Source of the DNA: Gammaproteobacteria bacterium
Lineage (GTDB): Bacteria > Pseudomonadota > Gammaproteobacteria > Steroidobacterales > Steroidobacteraceae
DNA length: 64,000 nucleotides
NCBI GenBank assembly: GCA_947455595.1
Contig: CANGOP010000017.1
Coordinates: 1-64,000 of the forward strand
Direction of reading: 5' to 3'
The translations under genes and the position numbers were made by a program. The stretch's first letter is position 1, and each line of letters starts with the position of its first letter. The notes beneath the pieces were generated by a model. It did not search any database. It had not been told where the DNA came from and saw nothing but the letters and a program-made list of their open reading frames with translations. Below, one piece after another: positions 17,471 through 29,366 of this stretch.

Positions 17471-19402
17471 TCAAATCTCGACTTGACCGCCTAACTCGAT
17501 GATTCGCTCGGGCGGCAATGAATAGTGGGTACCGGCGAACTCGGCATTACGCGCCATAAAGGCGAACAGCCGCTTGCGCCACCGGGCCATACCCCGGGGG
17601 CTGGAAAGAATGATGTCATCGCGCCCCAGAAAATACGTCGCATCATCCGTCCTGAAACCCAACCCGAGGCGTTCTGCTTCGCGCAGCAACCGGGGAACGT
17701 CAGCGCGTTCGACGAAACCAATGTGAATCTCGACACTCCATAACTGCCGCGCCAGGCGCGCGACTTTCAACCGCCCGCCACGCGCAACTCTCGGGATTCG
17801 CTCGGTGACGATCGACAGAAGCACCGTATGTTCGTGCAGAACACCGTTCGAACGGACGTTTCGGGTCAAGGTCGACGGTACGGCACCGGTCCGGCTCGTC
17901 ATAAAGACCGCGGTACCGGGAACAATCGTGACCGGCACACGCTCAAGGTCATCCAAAAAGACCTTAACCGAGCGCTCGTGGCGCCCCGATTGCTCTTCGA
18001 CCACCCTCCGGCCGCGCATCCAGCTGCGCATGGTGACGAACACGATGAGCCCGCAAAGCAACGGAAACCAGCCACCCTGCGGAATCTTTTCCACGTTCGT
18101 CATCATGAACGCCGCGTCCAGCAAGCCCAATGGCAAGGAGATGGCCAGCATGATCCCCGCCTTGCGATCCTTCTGGCGGCGATGCGCCAGCAACACATCG
18201 ATCAGAATCGACGTGATGACCATGGTACACACCACGGCAATGCCATAAGCGCCGGCCAGCGCGTCGGAAGATTTGAAAGACAGCACCAAGCCGACCGTCG
18301 CCATACCTAGAAACGTGTTGACCGCTGGAACGTAAATCTGGCCAATGGCCTCATCCGACGTCTGCAGGACCTTCATGCGCGGCAAAAAGCCCAATTGCAG
18401 CGCCTGCTGGGTCATGGAGAAAACGCCCGAAATGACGGCCTGCGAAGCAATGATGGTCGCGGCCGTGGCCAGCACCACCAGCGGCATCAACAGCGGGCCT
18501 GGCGCCAGATAATAAAAAGGGTCCGAAATCGCTGTCGGGTCAGCCAGCACCAACGCACCCTGCCCGAAGTAATTCAGAATGAGTGCTGGCCACACCAGAA
18601 CGAACCACGCGAGCCGAATCGGCCGCTTTCCGAAGTGCCCGAGATCCGCGTAGAGCGCTTCGCCACCCGTGACCGCGAGAAAGACGGCCGCCGCGACGGC
18701 GCCACCAATGGCAGGGTGACTGAACAGGAAGTGAACGGCGTACCAGGGGTTCATAGCGACCAAGACGCCTGGGTTGTTCAGAATCTGGCGCAACCCCAAA
18801 GCGCCGATCACCAAAAACCACAACAACATAATCGGGCCGAAGAGTCGCCCGATGCTGCCGGTCCCGTGCCGTTGACCCGCAAACAGGGCAATCAGCACGA
18901 CGACCGACAACGGTACAACCGCTTTGGCGAAGTTGGGGTCCGCCAACTCGAGTCCTTCTATCGCCGATAGCACCGAGACCGCAGGGGTAATCGTGCCGTC
19001 ACCGTAGAAAAACGCACATCCCGCGAGTCCAAGCGCCGACAGCAGCCACGGATACTTCGGTCGACCTTCATGGACCACGAGCGCCGTGAGTGCCAGGACC
19101 CCGCCTTCACCGCGGTTGTCGGCGTTCATGACAATGCCGACGTATTTGACCGTTACAACGAGCGTGATCGCCCAAAAAACAAGCGACAGGAGCCCTAGGA
19201 CAACCGGCAGCGATAAAGCTCCTGCCGGCGCGCCGACTGCGTGCAGGCACGTCTTGAACGCATACAGAGGACTCGTCCCAATGTCGCCGTACACGATGCC
19301 GAGAGCACCTAATGCGAGCAGATGCAGCGGCCCCGAATGCTGGGCCTGAGCGGCGTACCGCTCCTGCGATACGTCCGAAGACCCGAAATCCGAGATATCC
19401 AT
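17471..19402 (-). CDS. kup: KUP-family potassium uptake protein
   Basis: Kup takes up potassium together with protons. The 643-residue protein has the family signature GIVYGDIGTSPLYAFKTC at the start of helix 1 and about 12 membrane helices up to residue 460. A cytoplasmic C-terminal domain of about 170 residues follows, containing VFMTSRTGAVPSTL. The ATG lies 3 bases downstream of the terC stop, and AAAGG within terC provides the ribosome site, so the two are likely co-translated. Confidence 0.95.
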   Translation of the reverse strand: MDISDFGSSDVSQERYAAQAQHSGPLHLLALGALGIVYGDIGTSPLYAFKTCLHAVGAPAGALSLPVVLGLLSLVFWAITLVVTVKYVGIVMNADNRGEGGVLALTALVVHEGRPKYPWLLSALGLAGCAFFYGDGTITPAVSVLSAIEGLELADPNFAKAVVPLSVVVLIALFAGQRHGTGSIGRLFGPIMLLWFLVIGALGLRQILNNPGVLVAMNPWYAVHFLFSHPAIGGAVAAAVFLAVTGGEALYADLGHFGKRPIRLAWFVLVWPALILNYFGQGALVLADPTAISDPFYYLAPGPLLMPLVVLATAATIIASQAVISGVFSMTQQALQLGFLPRMKVLQTSDEAIGQIYVPAVNTFLGMATVGLVLSFKSSDALAGAYGIAVVCTMVITSILIDVLLAHRRQKDRKAGIMLAISLPLGLLDAAFMMTNVEKIPQGGWFPLLCGLIVFVTMRSWMRGRRVVEEQSGRHERSVKVFLDDLERVPVTIVPGTAVFMTSRTGAVPSTLTRNVRSNGVLHEHTVLLSIVTERIPRVARGGRLKVARLARQLWSVEIHIGFVERADVPRLLREAERLGLGFRTDDATYFLGRDDIILSSPRGMARWRKRLFAFMARNAEFAGTHYSLPPERIIELGGQVEI

Positions 19403-19405
19403 GAT

Positions 19406-20143
19406 CTATGCCTTTGGTGCCGCGCCGCGCGAACGAGCACGCATGTTGACCATCTCGACGACAATCGCAAAAGCCATTGCGAAGTAGAGATAGCCCTTAG
19501 GAATATGCAGATCCAAGCCATCGGCAATGAGCGCCACGCCGACCAACAACAGGAATGCGAGCGCCAGCACTTTGATCGTGGGATGGTCTTCGATGAACCG
19601 GCCAATACGGGCTGCCACCAACATCATGAAGATCATGGCCAACACAATCGCCGCAACCATGACTTCAATGCGCTGCGCGAAACCGATCGCCGTAAACACC
19701 GAATCGAGAGAGAAGACAATGTCGACGAGGGCAATCTGAAAGATCACGCCCGCAACACCCAAGGATCGTGAGCGGGAAATCAGGTTGTCTTCGGGGTCGC
19801 TCGACCCACCCTCGACCGCCGCATGAATTTCCAACACGCTCTTCGCGAGCAAGAATAGGCCGCCGCCGATCAGGGCCAAATCGCGACCGGAGATCTCTTG
19901 GCCGAGGACCACGATGAAAGGCGCCGTCAGGCTCGCAAGCCACGTAATGGAAAACAGCAGAATAATCCGCGTGCCCATCGCGACAGCCAGCCCCATCGTG
20001 CGGGCAATAGCCTGCTGCTCCTTCGGCAACCTCGCAACCAGCACCGCTAGCACGACGAGGTTATCGACACCCAGAACGACCTCTAGGACAGTCAACGTGA
20101 CTAAAGCCAGCCACGCCGAGGGATCTGACAGTAGGGCTAACAT
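19406..20143 (-). CDS. TerC-family integral membrane protein
   Basis: A 245-residue membrane protein of the TerC family. Members have been linked to manganese export and metalation of exported proteins, and to tellurite resistance. The family motifs EVVLGVDNLVVLAV and IVFSLDSVFTAIG contain the conserved acidic residues, and seven or so hydrophobic helices are visible. It precedes kup by three bases. A potassium importer next to a TerC protein is suggestive of a shared role in cation homeostasis, but this is only context. Confidence 0.9.
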   Translation of the reverse strand: MLALLSDPSAWLALVTLTVLEVVLGVDNLVVLAVLVARLPKEQQAIARTMGLAVAMGTRIILLFSITWLASLTAPFIVVLGQEISGRDLALIGGGLFLLAKSVLEIHAAVEGGSSDPEDNLISRSRSLGVAGVIFQIALVDIVFSLDSVFTAIGFAQRIEVMVAAIVLAMIFMMLVAARIGRFIEDHPTIKVLALAFLLLVGVALIADGLDLHIPKGYLYFAMAFAIVVEMVNMRARSRGAAPKA

Positions 20144-20164
20144 GATCGAAGTTTAAGCCTGCCC

Positions 20165-21100
20165 CTACGGAAGGTCGTCGACCGGCTCGCGACGTTCGGA
20201 TGGCATCAGATCACGGTGCGAAGACCCCAAATCGAGCGCAACACCACTCGCGACGAACATCGACGAGTAAGTCACGGCGATGATGCCGACGATAAGGGCC
20301 AAGCCGAATCCGCGCAGCGATTCACCGCCAAACAGATAAAGCGCGACGACCACGATCAGTGTCGCCACTTTGGTGATGACGGTACGCGAGAGGGTCTCGT
20401 TGATTGCGCGATCAAACACCTCTTCAGGCGTTTCCTTGCGCATCACCGGAAACAATTCGCGGACACGGTCAAAGACGACGACGGTTTCGTTAATGGAGTA
20501 ACCGATCACGGCCAGCACGGCGGCCAACACCGTCAAATCGAACGTCATACCCGTCAGCGCGAAGACACCGACGACGACGAAAGGATCGTGCAGAGTCGCC
20601 AATACGGCGCCCACACCGAACTTCCATCGGAATCGCATCGCGATGTAGATCAGGATCAGCAGGACCGTGATCGCCATGGCCTGCATACCCTTGACCACGA
20701 GTTCGCGTCCAACCTGCGGACCCACCACTTCGGTGCGCCGGATCTGCACGCCCGCATCAACGGTCTGCAAGGCCGACTCGACCTTCGCCGTCACGTCATT
20801 GGGTGACTCTTTTTCGCCCAGCGGCGGGAGTCGAACGAGTACATCTTTCGACGATCCAAAGTTCTGCACGGTCACTTCGGAGTAACCTGCCGACTTCAAA
20901 GCATTTCGAGTACCGTCTAGGTTTGCAGCACCAGTGTAAGCCGCCTCGATGACAACACCGCCGGTGAAGTCGACCGCAAGGTTAAGCCCATGCACGGCTT
21001 CCGCAGCAATCGATCCGAAGATGATCAATGCCGAGATGACGTAGCAAATTTTGCGGACCGCCATAAAGCGGTAGCGCGGGACTGAGTGGAAAAATTCCAT
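20165..21100 (-). CDS. secF: Protein translocase subunit SecF
   Basis: SecF works with SecD and YajC at the SecYEG channel, using the proton gradient to help pull proteins into the periplasm. It has 311 residues with six predicted helices. A first helix at about 17-37 is followed by the periplasmic P1 domain (VDFTGGVVIEAAYTG) and the conserved GYSINETVVVFDRVRE near helix 5. It begins 19 bases after the secD stop in the usual yajC-secD-secF order. Confidence 0.97.
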   Translation of the reverse strand: MEFFHSVPRYRFMAVRKICYVISALIIFGSIAAEAVHGLNLAVDFTGGVVIEAAYTGAANLDGTRNALKSAGYSEVTVQNFGSSKDVLVRLPPLGEKESPNDVTAKVESALQTVDAGVQIRRTEVVGPQVGRELVVKGMQAMAITVLLILIYIAMRFRWKFGVGAVLATLHDPFVVVGVFALTGMTFDLTVLAAVLAVIGYSINETVVVFDRVRELFPVMRKETPEEVFDRAINETLSRTVITKVATLIVVVALYLFGGESLRGFGLALIVGIIAVTYSSMFVASGVALDLGSSHRDLMPSERREPVDDLP

Positions 21101-21119
21101 GGCTATCGTCTCCCTGAAT

Positions 21120-22967
21120 TCAGACCGGCAGCCGCTTAATGGCTGACTTGCTGCCCCAGACGAGGCCGATAACAGTGCGGCTGCCCATCAACGCCGTAAA
21201 CAGCGTCGTCAGGATGCCGACCGACAAAACAACCGCGAAACCCTTGATAGGGCCGGTGCCGAATGACCACAGCACGACGCCTGCGATCAACGTGGTCACG
21301 TTAGCGTCGCCGATCGCAGAAAAAGCCTTCTCAAAGCCGGCCTTAATGGCGGCATGCGGTGTAACGCCCAACCGGATTTCTTCGCGAATACGCTCATAGA
21401 TTAGGATGTTGGCGTCGACCGCCATGCCGACCGTCAGCATGATGCCGGCAATACCCGGCAACGTCAGCGCCGCGCCGAACAGCGACAGGAACGCGGTCAA
21501 CAACACGACGTTACACAGCAAGACAAAGTTCGCGACCAGACCGAACAAGCTGTAGTAAACGGCCATGAAGATGAATAGCGCGATGGAACCGATCTCAAGC
21601 GCACGAACGCCCTTATCGATGTTGTCCTGCCCGAGGCTTGGACCGATCAGCCGTTGCTCGACGATGTAGACCGGCGCGGCCAGTGCGCCTGCCCGCAGCA
21701 ACTTAGCCAGCTCCTGACCCTCACGAGCCGTGAGTCCGGTGATCTGAAATTGTGAGGAGAACACGCCGCGAATCGTGGCGACGGAAATGACCTGTTCCTT
21801 CGTGACGTCAACCGCGACCTTTTGACCATCCTGATCACGGAGTTGGCGTTCTTTTTCGATGAAGACGATGCCCATCGGCTTACCCAAGTTCTCCTGGGTC
21901 GTCCGAAGCATTTCATCGCCGCCGCGCGCGTCTAAACGGACGCTCACAGACGGCTCACCGTTCTGATACGACGACGTGGCATCGGTTAATTGCTCACCCG
22001 TCACCACGACGTCGCGCTTCAAGAGTACCGGACGGCTGTTGCGGTCCTTGTACAACTTGGTGCCCAATGGCGCGCGACCCGTCGCCTGGGCTTCCATCGC
22101 ATTACCGGCGTCACTGACGAGGCGGACTTCCAGCGTGGCGGTCTTGCCCAACAGGCGGATCACTTCGCTGGCGTCCTGTACGCCCGGCAATTGGACGGCG
22201 ATGCGATTCGCGCCTTGACGCTGCACACTCGCCTCGGAAACGCCCAATGCATTCACGCGGTTACCCAAGGCCGTGATGTTTTGCTGGATCGCAAAGTCCT
22301 GCCGCTGCTTCACCTGCGTTGGCGAAAGCGTGGCATGAATGGTCAATCCGTCCGTCGACCCGGTCAGCGTGACGTTCGAATCGAGACCCTCGAGCACCTT
22401 CTGCGCCTTCGTCGCCGTCGCGGCGTCCTTGAAGACCACATCGACACCGCCAGCGCCGCCCTCGACCGACTCGTACTGCAGCTTCTGTTCGCGCAGAGCC
22501 AGTCGATAATCTCGTTCCAGACGCGACAGGACTTGTTTCACTGCGCCGTCGACATCAACTTCGTAGACGAGATAGATACCGCCGCGTAGGTCGAGACCCA
22601 AGCTCATTGGCTTGAGTCCAAACGTGCGGGTCCACTGCGGTGCGCGTGAAGCCAGAGTCGTGGCAATCGCATACGAATCCGGCGCGGAGGCATCAATGAC
22701 ATCCCGCGCACGCAACTGCGAAGGAACGTCCTTAAAGCGGAGCAAGATTCGCCCGGCCTGCACGAATGCGGCGTCCGGATCCAAGTGCTCACGCGCCAGC
22801 GTCGCTGTCACTTCATTGAGCGCCGTTGTACCGGTGAATAACTCACCGTCTTTGCGCGACAGTTGCAGGGCTGGTGCCTGACCGAACAAGTTCGGCAAGG
22901 CAATCAGAAGGGCGAGGATCATGACGCCTGCGAAAAGCAGGCTCTTCCAGAGAGGATAACGGTTCAT
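21120..22967 (-). CDS. secD: Protein translocase subunit SecD
   Basis: SecD is the larger partner of SecF in proton-driven protein export. At 615 residues it is the normal length. Helix 1 lies at about 7-29. A large periplasmic region follows (motif LGLDLRGGIYLVYEVD, then NRVNALGVSE and VQLPGVQD). The C-terminal five helices carry VGMAVDANILIYERIREE. It is followed closely by secF and preceded by yajC. Confidence 0.97.
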   Translation of the reverse strand: MNRYPLWKSLLFAGVMILALLIALPNLFGQAPALQLSRKDGELFTGTTALNEVTATLAREHLDPDAAFVQAGRILLRFKDVPSQLRARDVIDASAPDSYAIATTLASRAPQWTRTFGLKPMSLGLDLRGGIYLVYEVDVDGAVKQVLSRLERDYRLALREQKLQYESVEGGAGGVDVVFKDAATATKAQKVLEGLDSNVTLTGSTDGLTIHATLSPTQVKQRQDFAIQQNITALGNRVNALGVSEASVQRQGANRIAVQLPGVQDASEVIRLLGKTATLEVRLVSDAGNAMEAQATGRAPLGTKLYKDRNSRPVLLKRDVVVTGEQLTDATSSYQNGEPSVSVRLDARGGDEMLRTTQENLGKPMGIVFIEKERQLRDQDGQKVAVDVTKEQVISVATIRGVFSSQFQITGLTAREGQELAKLLRAGALAAPVYIVEQRLIGPSLGQDNIDKGVRALEIGSIALFIFMAVYYSLFGLVANFVLLCNVVLLTAFLSLFGAALTLPGIAGIMLTVGMAVDANILIYERIREEIRLGVTPHAAIKAGFEKAFSAIGDANVTTLIAGVVLWSFGTGPIKGFAVVLSVGILTTLFTALMGSRTVIGLVWGSKSAIKRLPV

Positions 22968-22997
22968 TCGGGAACGTCGCTCCGCATCGTGCGTCGA

Positions 22998-23330
22998 TTA
23001 GACGCTCTTGTAAGTGCCTTTCGGAAGCAGCTGGACAACCTGATAGCGCTGCAACTGAATGGTCGTATCACGGGCAATTTCAATCGACAGGTAGGTGTCG
23101 CCAGCCGCGGTGATTCGTCCGAGGATGCCGCCTGCCGTCACGACCTCGTCGCCAACGGCCAACTTCGAGACCATTTCGCGCGCTTCCTTCGCCTTCTTCT
23201 GCTGAGGGCGGATGAGCATGAAGTAGAACGCACCGAACAGCGCCACCATCACCAACATCTGGCTCATGTTGTTCGGGCCGGCGGCACCCGCAGCGGCCTG
23301 TGCATTCGCGGTCGAGATCAGAAAATCCAT
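22998..23330 (-). CDS. yajC: SecDF accessory protein YajC
   Basis: YajC is a small inner-membrane protein that associates with SecDF-YidC. I prefer the ATG at 23330, with GGGGA eight bases upstream, giving 110 residues that start MDFLISTANAQAAAG. An upstream ATG at 23345 (AGGG five bases before it) is a possible alternative. A single hydrophobic helix (about 22-40) ends FYFMLIRPQQKKAKE. It is followed by the basic cytoplasmic domain with VGDEVVTAGGILGRI. It sits between tgt and secD, as in E. coli. Confidence 0.93.
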   Translation of the reverse strand: MDFLISTANAQAAAGAAGPNNMSQMLVMVALFGAFYFMLIRPQQKKAKEAREMVSKLAVGDEVVTAGGILGRITAAGDTYLSIEIARDTTIQLQRYQVVQLLPKGTYKSV

Positions 23331-23373
23331 CTGAATATTCCCCATTCAGCCCTACGACGGGCATAGCCCGAGA

Positions 23374-25631
<2,258 letters not shown>

Positions 25632-26302
25632 GCAACACCACGACGGGCGCCGGCTCCGCAGGGCCATAAGTCTCGAGAATTCTCCGGGCATGGTCTGCCG
25701 CGACCACGATCCTCCCCTGAATCGACACGATCACATCGCCATCTTCAAGGCCTGAACCGGCAGAGGCCCGCGTCACGAGCACTCCCGACGGCGCCCCGAA
25801 ATATCGGCCGAGCGCCGGAGATAACGTGGCCAGCTCCAGATCGCCGAACGGACCGCGCGGGAGCATGCCGTCTGGGAATGGCGCATGCATGCCGACATGC
25901 GGCACTGGCGGCCCTAGCGGCCCTAGCGGCATTTTGTGCGACGAGGAGCCATCCATTTCCTCGGGCGTGATGACGATGACCCGCCGTTCAACACGATCCC
26001 CGGGGCCGCCCGCCTCGCCACTCGTCTCGGCTGCGCCCCGGGTAACGCGCAGTTCAATTTGCGCCGGAGCATTCGGGCGACCGGATTCTTTTGCTAATAA
26101 ATCAGTGACTTCCCGCGTCGCTGCATCGAGGCGAGCCTGCGCGGCCCGAAGAGCCGTCGATTCTCCGGGCGGCGGGACCGGGTCCGCGGCATAAGCGGCG
26201 CCAACCCTGCATAGGGCGGCGAGAAGGATCCAGCGGCGGGTCGGGGTATGCAAAGAAACCTCTCCTCAGGGGCCGAGGTCGGCAGCATCTACGCTATAGA
26301 GT

Positions 26303-26331
26303 TTTCGATCAAGTCGCCGACGTGCTAGGAT
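26303..26331 (+). promoter_or_regulatory. Putative sigma-70 promoter of tRNA-Leu
   Basis: TTTCGA (26303-26308) and TAGGAT (26326-26331) are spaced by 17 bases. A GC-rich discriminator follows, and the mature tRNA begins 10 bases after the -10 box. The -35 match is weak. A GC-rich discriminator is typical of stringently controlled stable-RNA promoters. Confidence 0.45.
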
Positions 26332-26340
26332 TCGCCCCGC

Positions 26341-26424
26341 GCCGGTGTGGCGGAATTGGTAGACGCATCTGACTCAAAATCAGACGCCAAAAGCGTGGGG
26401 GTTCGAGTCCCTCCACCGGCACCA
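26341..26424 (+). tRNA. tRNA-Leu (anticodon CAA)
   Basis: The acceptor stem GCCGGTG pairs with CACCGGC, followed by an encoded ACCA. The D-arm region GGCGGAATTGGTAGACGC is typical of leucine tRNAs. The anticodon stem TCTGA/TCAGA encloses CTCAAAA with anticodon CAA, which reads UUG. A long variable arm (CGCCAAAAGCGTG) marks a class II tRNA, and the T-loop is TTCGAGT. The Nudix gene starts 18 bases downstream with no terminator, so read-through into it is likely. Confidence 0.97.
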
Positions 26425-26441
26425 CAAGTACGAGCCGTCCG

Positions 26442-26999
26442 ATGAACTATTGCAGTCATTGCGGTCACAGTGTGAGCCTTCGGGTACCCGAAGGCGATCA
26501 CCTCGCCCGCTTCATCTGCACGGCCTGTGACCTGATCCACTACGAAAATCCCAAAATCATTGTCGGCTGCGTGCCGGACTATGACGGCCACATTTTATTA
26601 TGTCGCCGGGCCATCGAGCCACGACTCGGTTACTGGACGATCCCCGCCGGATTCATGGAAAACGGCGAGACACTCGCTCATGGCGCTGCACGCGAGTGCC
26701 TTGAGGAAGCGGGTGCCGCAGTGAAGGTCGGCAGCCTCCTCGCCGTCGTCAACGTGGTGCACGCGCACCAAGTGCACGTCATGTTCCGCGCTCATTTGCC
26801 TGAACCACACTTCGCGGCCGGCGCAGAAAGCCTCGAGGTCAAACTGGTCAAGCCTGAGAACATTCCGTGGGCGGACATGGCCTTCCCGAGCGTTGAATTC
26901 GCGCTGCGTCGTTACTTGGACGACCGTGCGGCTGAACGGGAAGGCCACCACTTTGCCGACTTCGATCGCTCACACTGGCGCGACCGGACGCCGACCTGA
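26442..26999 (+). CDS. Nudix hydrolase with N-terminal zinc ribbon
   Basis: A 185-residue Nudix hydrolase that would cleave a nucleoside diphosphate linked to another group. The N-terminus carries a zinc ribbon (CSHC at residues 4-7, then CTAC about 22 residues on). The Nudix box reads GFMENGETLAHGAARECLEE and carries on EAGA, so the full consensus is met. The substrate is not evident. Homologues of this layout are annotated as ADP-ribose or NADH pyrophosphatase-like. It lies directly downstream of tRNA-Leu and upstream of fdxA. Confidence 0.9.
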   Translation: MNYCSHCGHSVSLRVPEGDHLARFICTACDLIHYENPKIIVGCVPDYDGHILLCRRAIEPRLGYWTIPAGFMENGETLAHGAARECLEEAGAAVKVGSLLAVVNVVHAHQVHVMFRAHLPEPHFAAGAESLEVKLVKPENIPWADMAFPSVEFALRRYLDDRAAEREGHHFADFDRSHWRDRTPT

Positions 27000-27057
27000 G
27001 CTAGAATAGTGGGATCGGGTCGGTTTCGACCTCATTCAGACACAGGCGCTCACGATA

Positions 27058-27381
27058 ATGACGTTCGTCGTCACCGAAAATTGCATCAAGTGCAAATACC
27101 AAGATTGTGTGGAAGTTTGCCCCGTCGACTGTTTTCACGTCGGCCCCAACTTTCTTGTCATCGACCCAGATGAGTGCATCGACTGCACGCTCTGCGAGCC
27201 AGAGTGCCCCGCGGAAGCGATTTATTCCGAAGAGGATTTGCCGGCCGGTCAGGAAGAATTCCTGAAACTCAACGCCGAACTGGCGAAGCTGTGGCCCGTC
27301 ATCAATGAGAAAAAAGCCGCGCCGGCCGACGCCGACGAGTGGAAGGGCAAGCCTGGCAAACGCTCACTTCTGGAGCGCTAA
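27058..27381 (+). CDS. fdxA: Seven-iron ferredoxin FdxA
   Basis: A 107-residue electron carrier with one [3Fe-4S] and one [4Fe-4S] cluster, of the Azotobacter FdI/FdxA type. The cysteine pattern is C9, C17 and C21 near the N-terminus, then [12 protein letters not shown]. The C-terminal extension after residue 58 ([13 protein letters not shown]) is typical of this group. A 5-base hairpin (27018-27031) lies in the 58-base leader. The gene converges on dsbC, whose stop is only 3 bases from the fdxA stop. Confidence 0.95.
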   Translation: MTFVVTENCIKCKYQDCVEVCPVDCFHVGPNFLVIDPDECIDCTLCEPECPAEAIYSEEDLPAGQEEFLKLNAELAKLWPVINEKKAAPADADEWKGKPGKRSLLER

Positions 27382-27384
27382 TCG

Positions 27385-28125
27385 TCAGTCGGTCCGGGTA
27401 TCCCCTGAACGCAACATCTCGACTAATTGAGACGGTGGGCGATACCCGGAAATGTAGTCGCCTTTTTCAGTGAATATGCCGGGCGTACCCAACATGCCCA
27501 AGGTCTTGCCAAGATCATAGGTTCGCGCAACCGGGGTTCGGCAGGGTCCTTTTGGCGATCCCGGATCTGCGCCCTGAATAGCGCTGGTCAACGATTCTTG
27601 GCGGTTTGCAGAACACCAGACCGTTTCGGCTTTGCGCCAAGCCTCAGATCCCGGGCCCGGACGTGGGAAAAAGGCGTATCGAACCTTGACACCCAACCGG
27701 TTGTACTCAGCAATCTCGCTGTGGAACATCCGACAAAATTTGCATTCCACGTCGGTAAAGACCGTAACCGTGTAACGCGGCTTTGGCGGCGAAAAAATAA
27801 CGGTTTCTTCGTCCGGCAACGCGCGCAGTAATTCCTGACGCGCTTCCGAACGGCGCCGATCCGTGACGTTGCGACCATGGTCCGTATCGTAGATGTCGCC
27901 CTTGATGGCATAGCGACCATCGGAGGAGACGTAGATAACCTCGCCGCCATTGGCCACTTCGTAAACGCCCGGGATCACGCTCTCGCGAATGGCTTTGACG
28001 GGCACGTCAAGCCTACGGGCGATGTCGGAACGCATATCCGCCGTCGCCGCGCCGCGATTCGTGGCCCCCATGAGTGAAAGGGACAACGTCGCCACGACCG
28101 GAATGAGCAAATACCGAAGTTTCAT
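27385..28125 (-). CDS. dsbC: Periplasmic disulfide isomerase DsbC (CKFC active site)
   Basis: DsbC repairs wrong disulfide bonds in the periplasm and is kept reduced by DsbD. The 246-residue product has a signal peptide (about 1-20). A short N-terminal dimerisation domain follows (VKAIRESVIPGVYEV), then a thioredoxin-fold domain. The active site is C128-K-F-C131 within TDVECKFCRMFH, where E. coli has CGYC. A second cysteine pair (VWCSAN and GPCRTP) corresponds to the structural disulfide. The dipeptide between the cysteines tunes redox potential in this family, so this variant may be unusual. Identity as DsbC/DsbG class is clear. Confidence 0.92.
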   Translation of the reverse strand: MKLRYLLIPVVATLSLSLMGATNRGAATADMRSDIARRLDVPVKAIRESVIPGVYEVANGGEVIYVSSDGRYAIKGDIYDTDHGRNVTDRRRSEARQELLRALPDEETVIFSPPKPRYTVTVFTDVECKFCRMFHSEIAEYNRLGVKVRYAFFPRPGPGSEAWRKAETVWCSANRQESLTSAIQGADPGSPKGPCRTPVARTYDLGKTLGMLGTPGIFTEKGDYISGYRPPSQLVEMLRSGDTRTD

Positions 28126-28204
28126 ACCATCTCCCCGAGTACCGGGATACCGACGAAGCCTGATCGCTCAGCGAGCGACGGGGAGAGTTTAACAGAGCGT
28201 CGAT

Positions 28205-29149
28205 TTATCCCCGAGGATGATGCTTCCCGTGCATTTCCTTCAAGCGCTCGCGCGCGACGTGCGTATAAATTTGCGTCGTCGACAGATCACTGTGACCCAA
28301 CAACATTTGCACGACCCGCAAATCGGCGCCTCGATTCAGCAGGTGCGTCGCGAAAGCGTGACGCAACGTGTGGGGCGAAAGCTCTTTCTGCACGCCCGCC
28401 TTTGCCGCATAGCGCTTGATAATGTGCCAAAAGGCCTGCCGCGTCATACGATCGCCGCGGCGGGTGGGGAATAGAAAGTCTGTCTGGCGATCTAAGAGGA
28501 TCTCGCTACGGGGCCCTTGCACGAACTCGGCTAACCATCGGACCGATTCATCGCCCAATGGAATCAGGCGCTCGCGATTGCCCTTACCCAGAATACGGAT
28601 GACGCCCTGATTGGTATTGACCTGCGCGAAACGGACACTGACCAACTCAGAAACACGAAGTCCCGTGGCATACAACACTTCGAGCATCGTGCGATCACGA
28701 TGGCCCAGGGGGTCCGCAACATCGGGCGCTGCCAGCAACGATTCCACTTCATCCTCGGTCAGCGATTTCGGCAACGTTCGTGGAATCTTCGGCATCGCAA
28801 TCTGAGCGGTCGGATCTTCGCTCAGCACGCCCTCTCGAACGAGATAGCGGAAAAAGCGACGAAAACTCGACAATTGCCGTGCCGACGAGCGTGGCCGCGC
28901 ACCAATCTGCACCCGACCGGCCAAAAATCCTTCCAGATCTGGCCGTGTCGTCCGGTGGATAGTCGTCCGCCGGGCCTCCAGCCACCGTGACAGGGCTGTG
29001 AGATCAGCGCGATAGGCAGCCAGTGTGTTCACCGACAACCCGCGCTCCATCCAGACCGCATCCAGGAATCGGGCGACGGCTGGATCTACGGCAGGTGCCG
29101 AACCAGCATTTCGCTCATCGTAAGTTTCAATTTTGCGGACCATATTCAT
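28205..29149 (-). CDS. xerD: Site-specific tyrosine recombinase XerD
   Basis: XerD resolves chromosome dimers at dif together with XerC and FtsK. From the ATG at 29149 the product is 314 residues. An N-terminal SAM-like core-binding domain (SVNTLAAYRADLTALSRWL) is followed by the catalytic domain, with Arg in ATGLRVSELV, HTLRHAFATHLL, the LLGHSDLSTTQIYTH segment and the nucleophilic tyrosine. A GTG at 29209 would add 20 residues. This is the housekeeping type and not a phage integrase. XerD next to DsbC is a familiar proteobacterial neighbourhood. Confidence 0.94.
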   Translation of the reverse strand: MNMVRKIETYDERNAGSAPAVDPAVARFLDAVWMERGLSVNTLAAYRADLTALSRWLEARRTTIHRTTRPDLEGFLAGRVQIGARPRSSARQLSSFRRFFRYLVREGVLSEDPTAQIAMPKIPRTLPKSLTEDEVESLLAAPDVADPLGHRDRTMLEVLYATGLRVSELVSVRFAQVNTNQGVIRILGKGNRERLIPLGDESVRWLAEFVQGPRSEILLDRQTDFLFPTRRGDRMTRQAFWHIIKRYAAKAGVQKELSPHTLRHAFATHLLNRGADLRVVQMLLGHSDLSTTQIYTHVARERLKEMHGKHHPRG

Positions 29150-29226
29150 GACTGCAACCGAGATTTCGATTTCGTGACAACTCTGTGCATTCCGCGCATT
29201 GCTAGGCACAATGCAGCGCGCGCCCT

Positions 29227-29244
29227 GCCCGGTATCACCCGGGC
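29227..29244. other. Hairpin in the xerD-acyltransferase divergent region
   Basis: GCCCGG (29227-29232) and CCGGGC (29239-29244) form a perfect 6-base stem with loop TATCAC. The surrounding 217-base divergent region (29150-29366) should hold promoters for xerD and the acyltransferase gene, but no convincing -35/-10 pair is seen. Confidence 0.3.
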
Positions 29245-29366
29245 TTGGAGCGAGTATTGCCGCCGGACCTGCGGGGAACTGTGATGTTGCTCACGCAGCA
29301 CCCGGGGTCTTTACATAAAGGCGACGTACATCACATAAATCGGCCACTCAGGACTGTTTTACGCGG

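Noticed and set aside
26341-26424. tRNA-Leu as an integration site
   Set aside because: No duplicated 3' tRNA fragment and no integrase next to it; the neighbours are ordinary genes.
28205-29209. Integrase gene as a sign of a mobile element
   Set aside because: The protein is the housekeeping XerD type, with no phage or transposon genes, direct repeats or cargo nearby.
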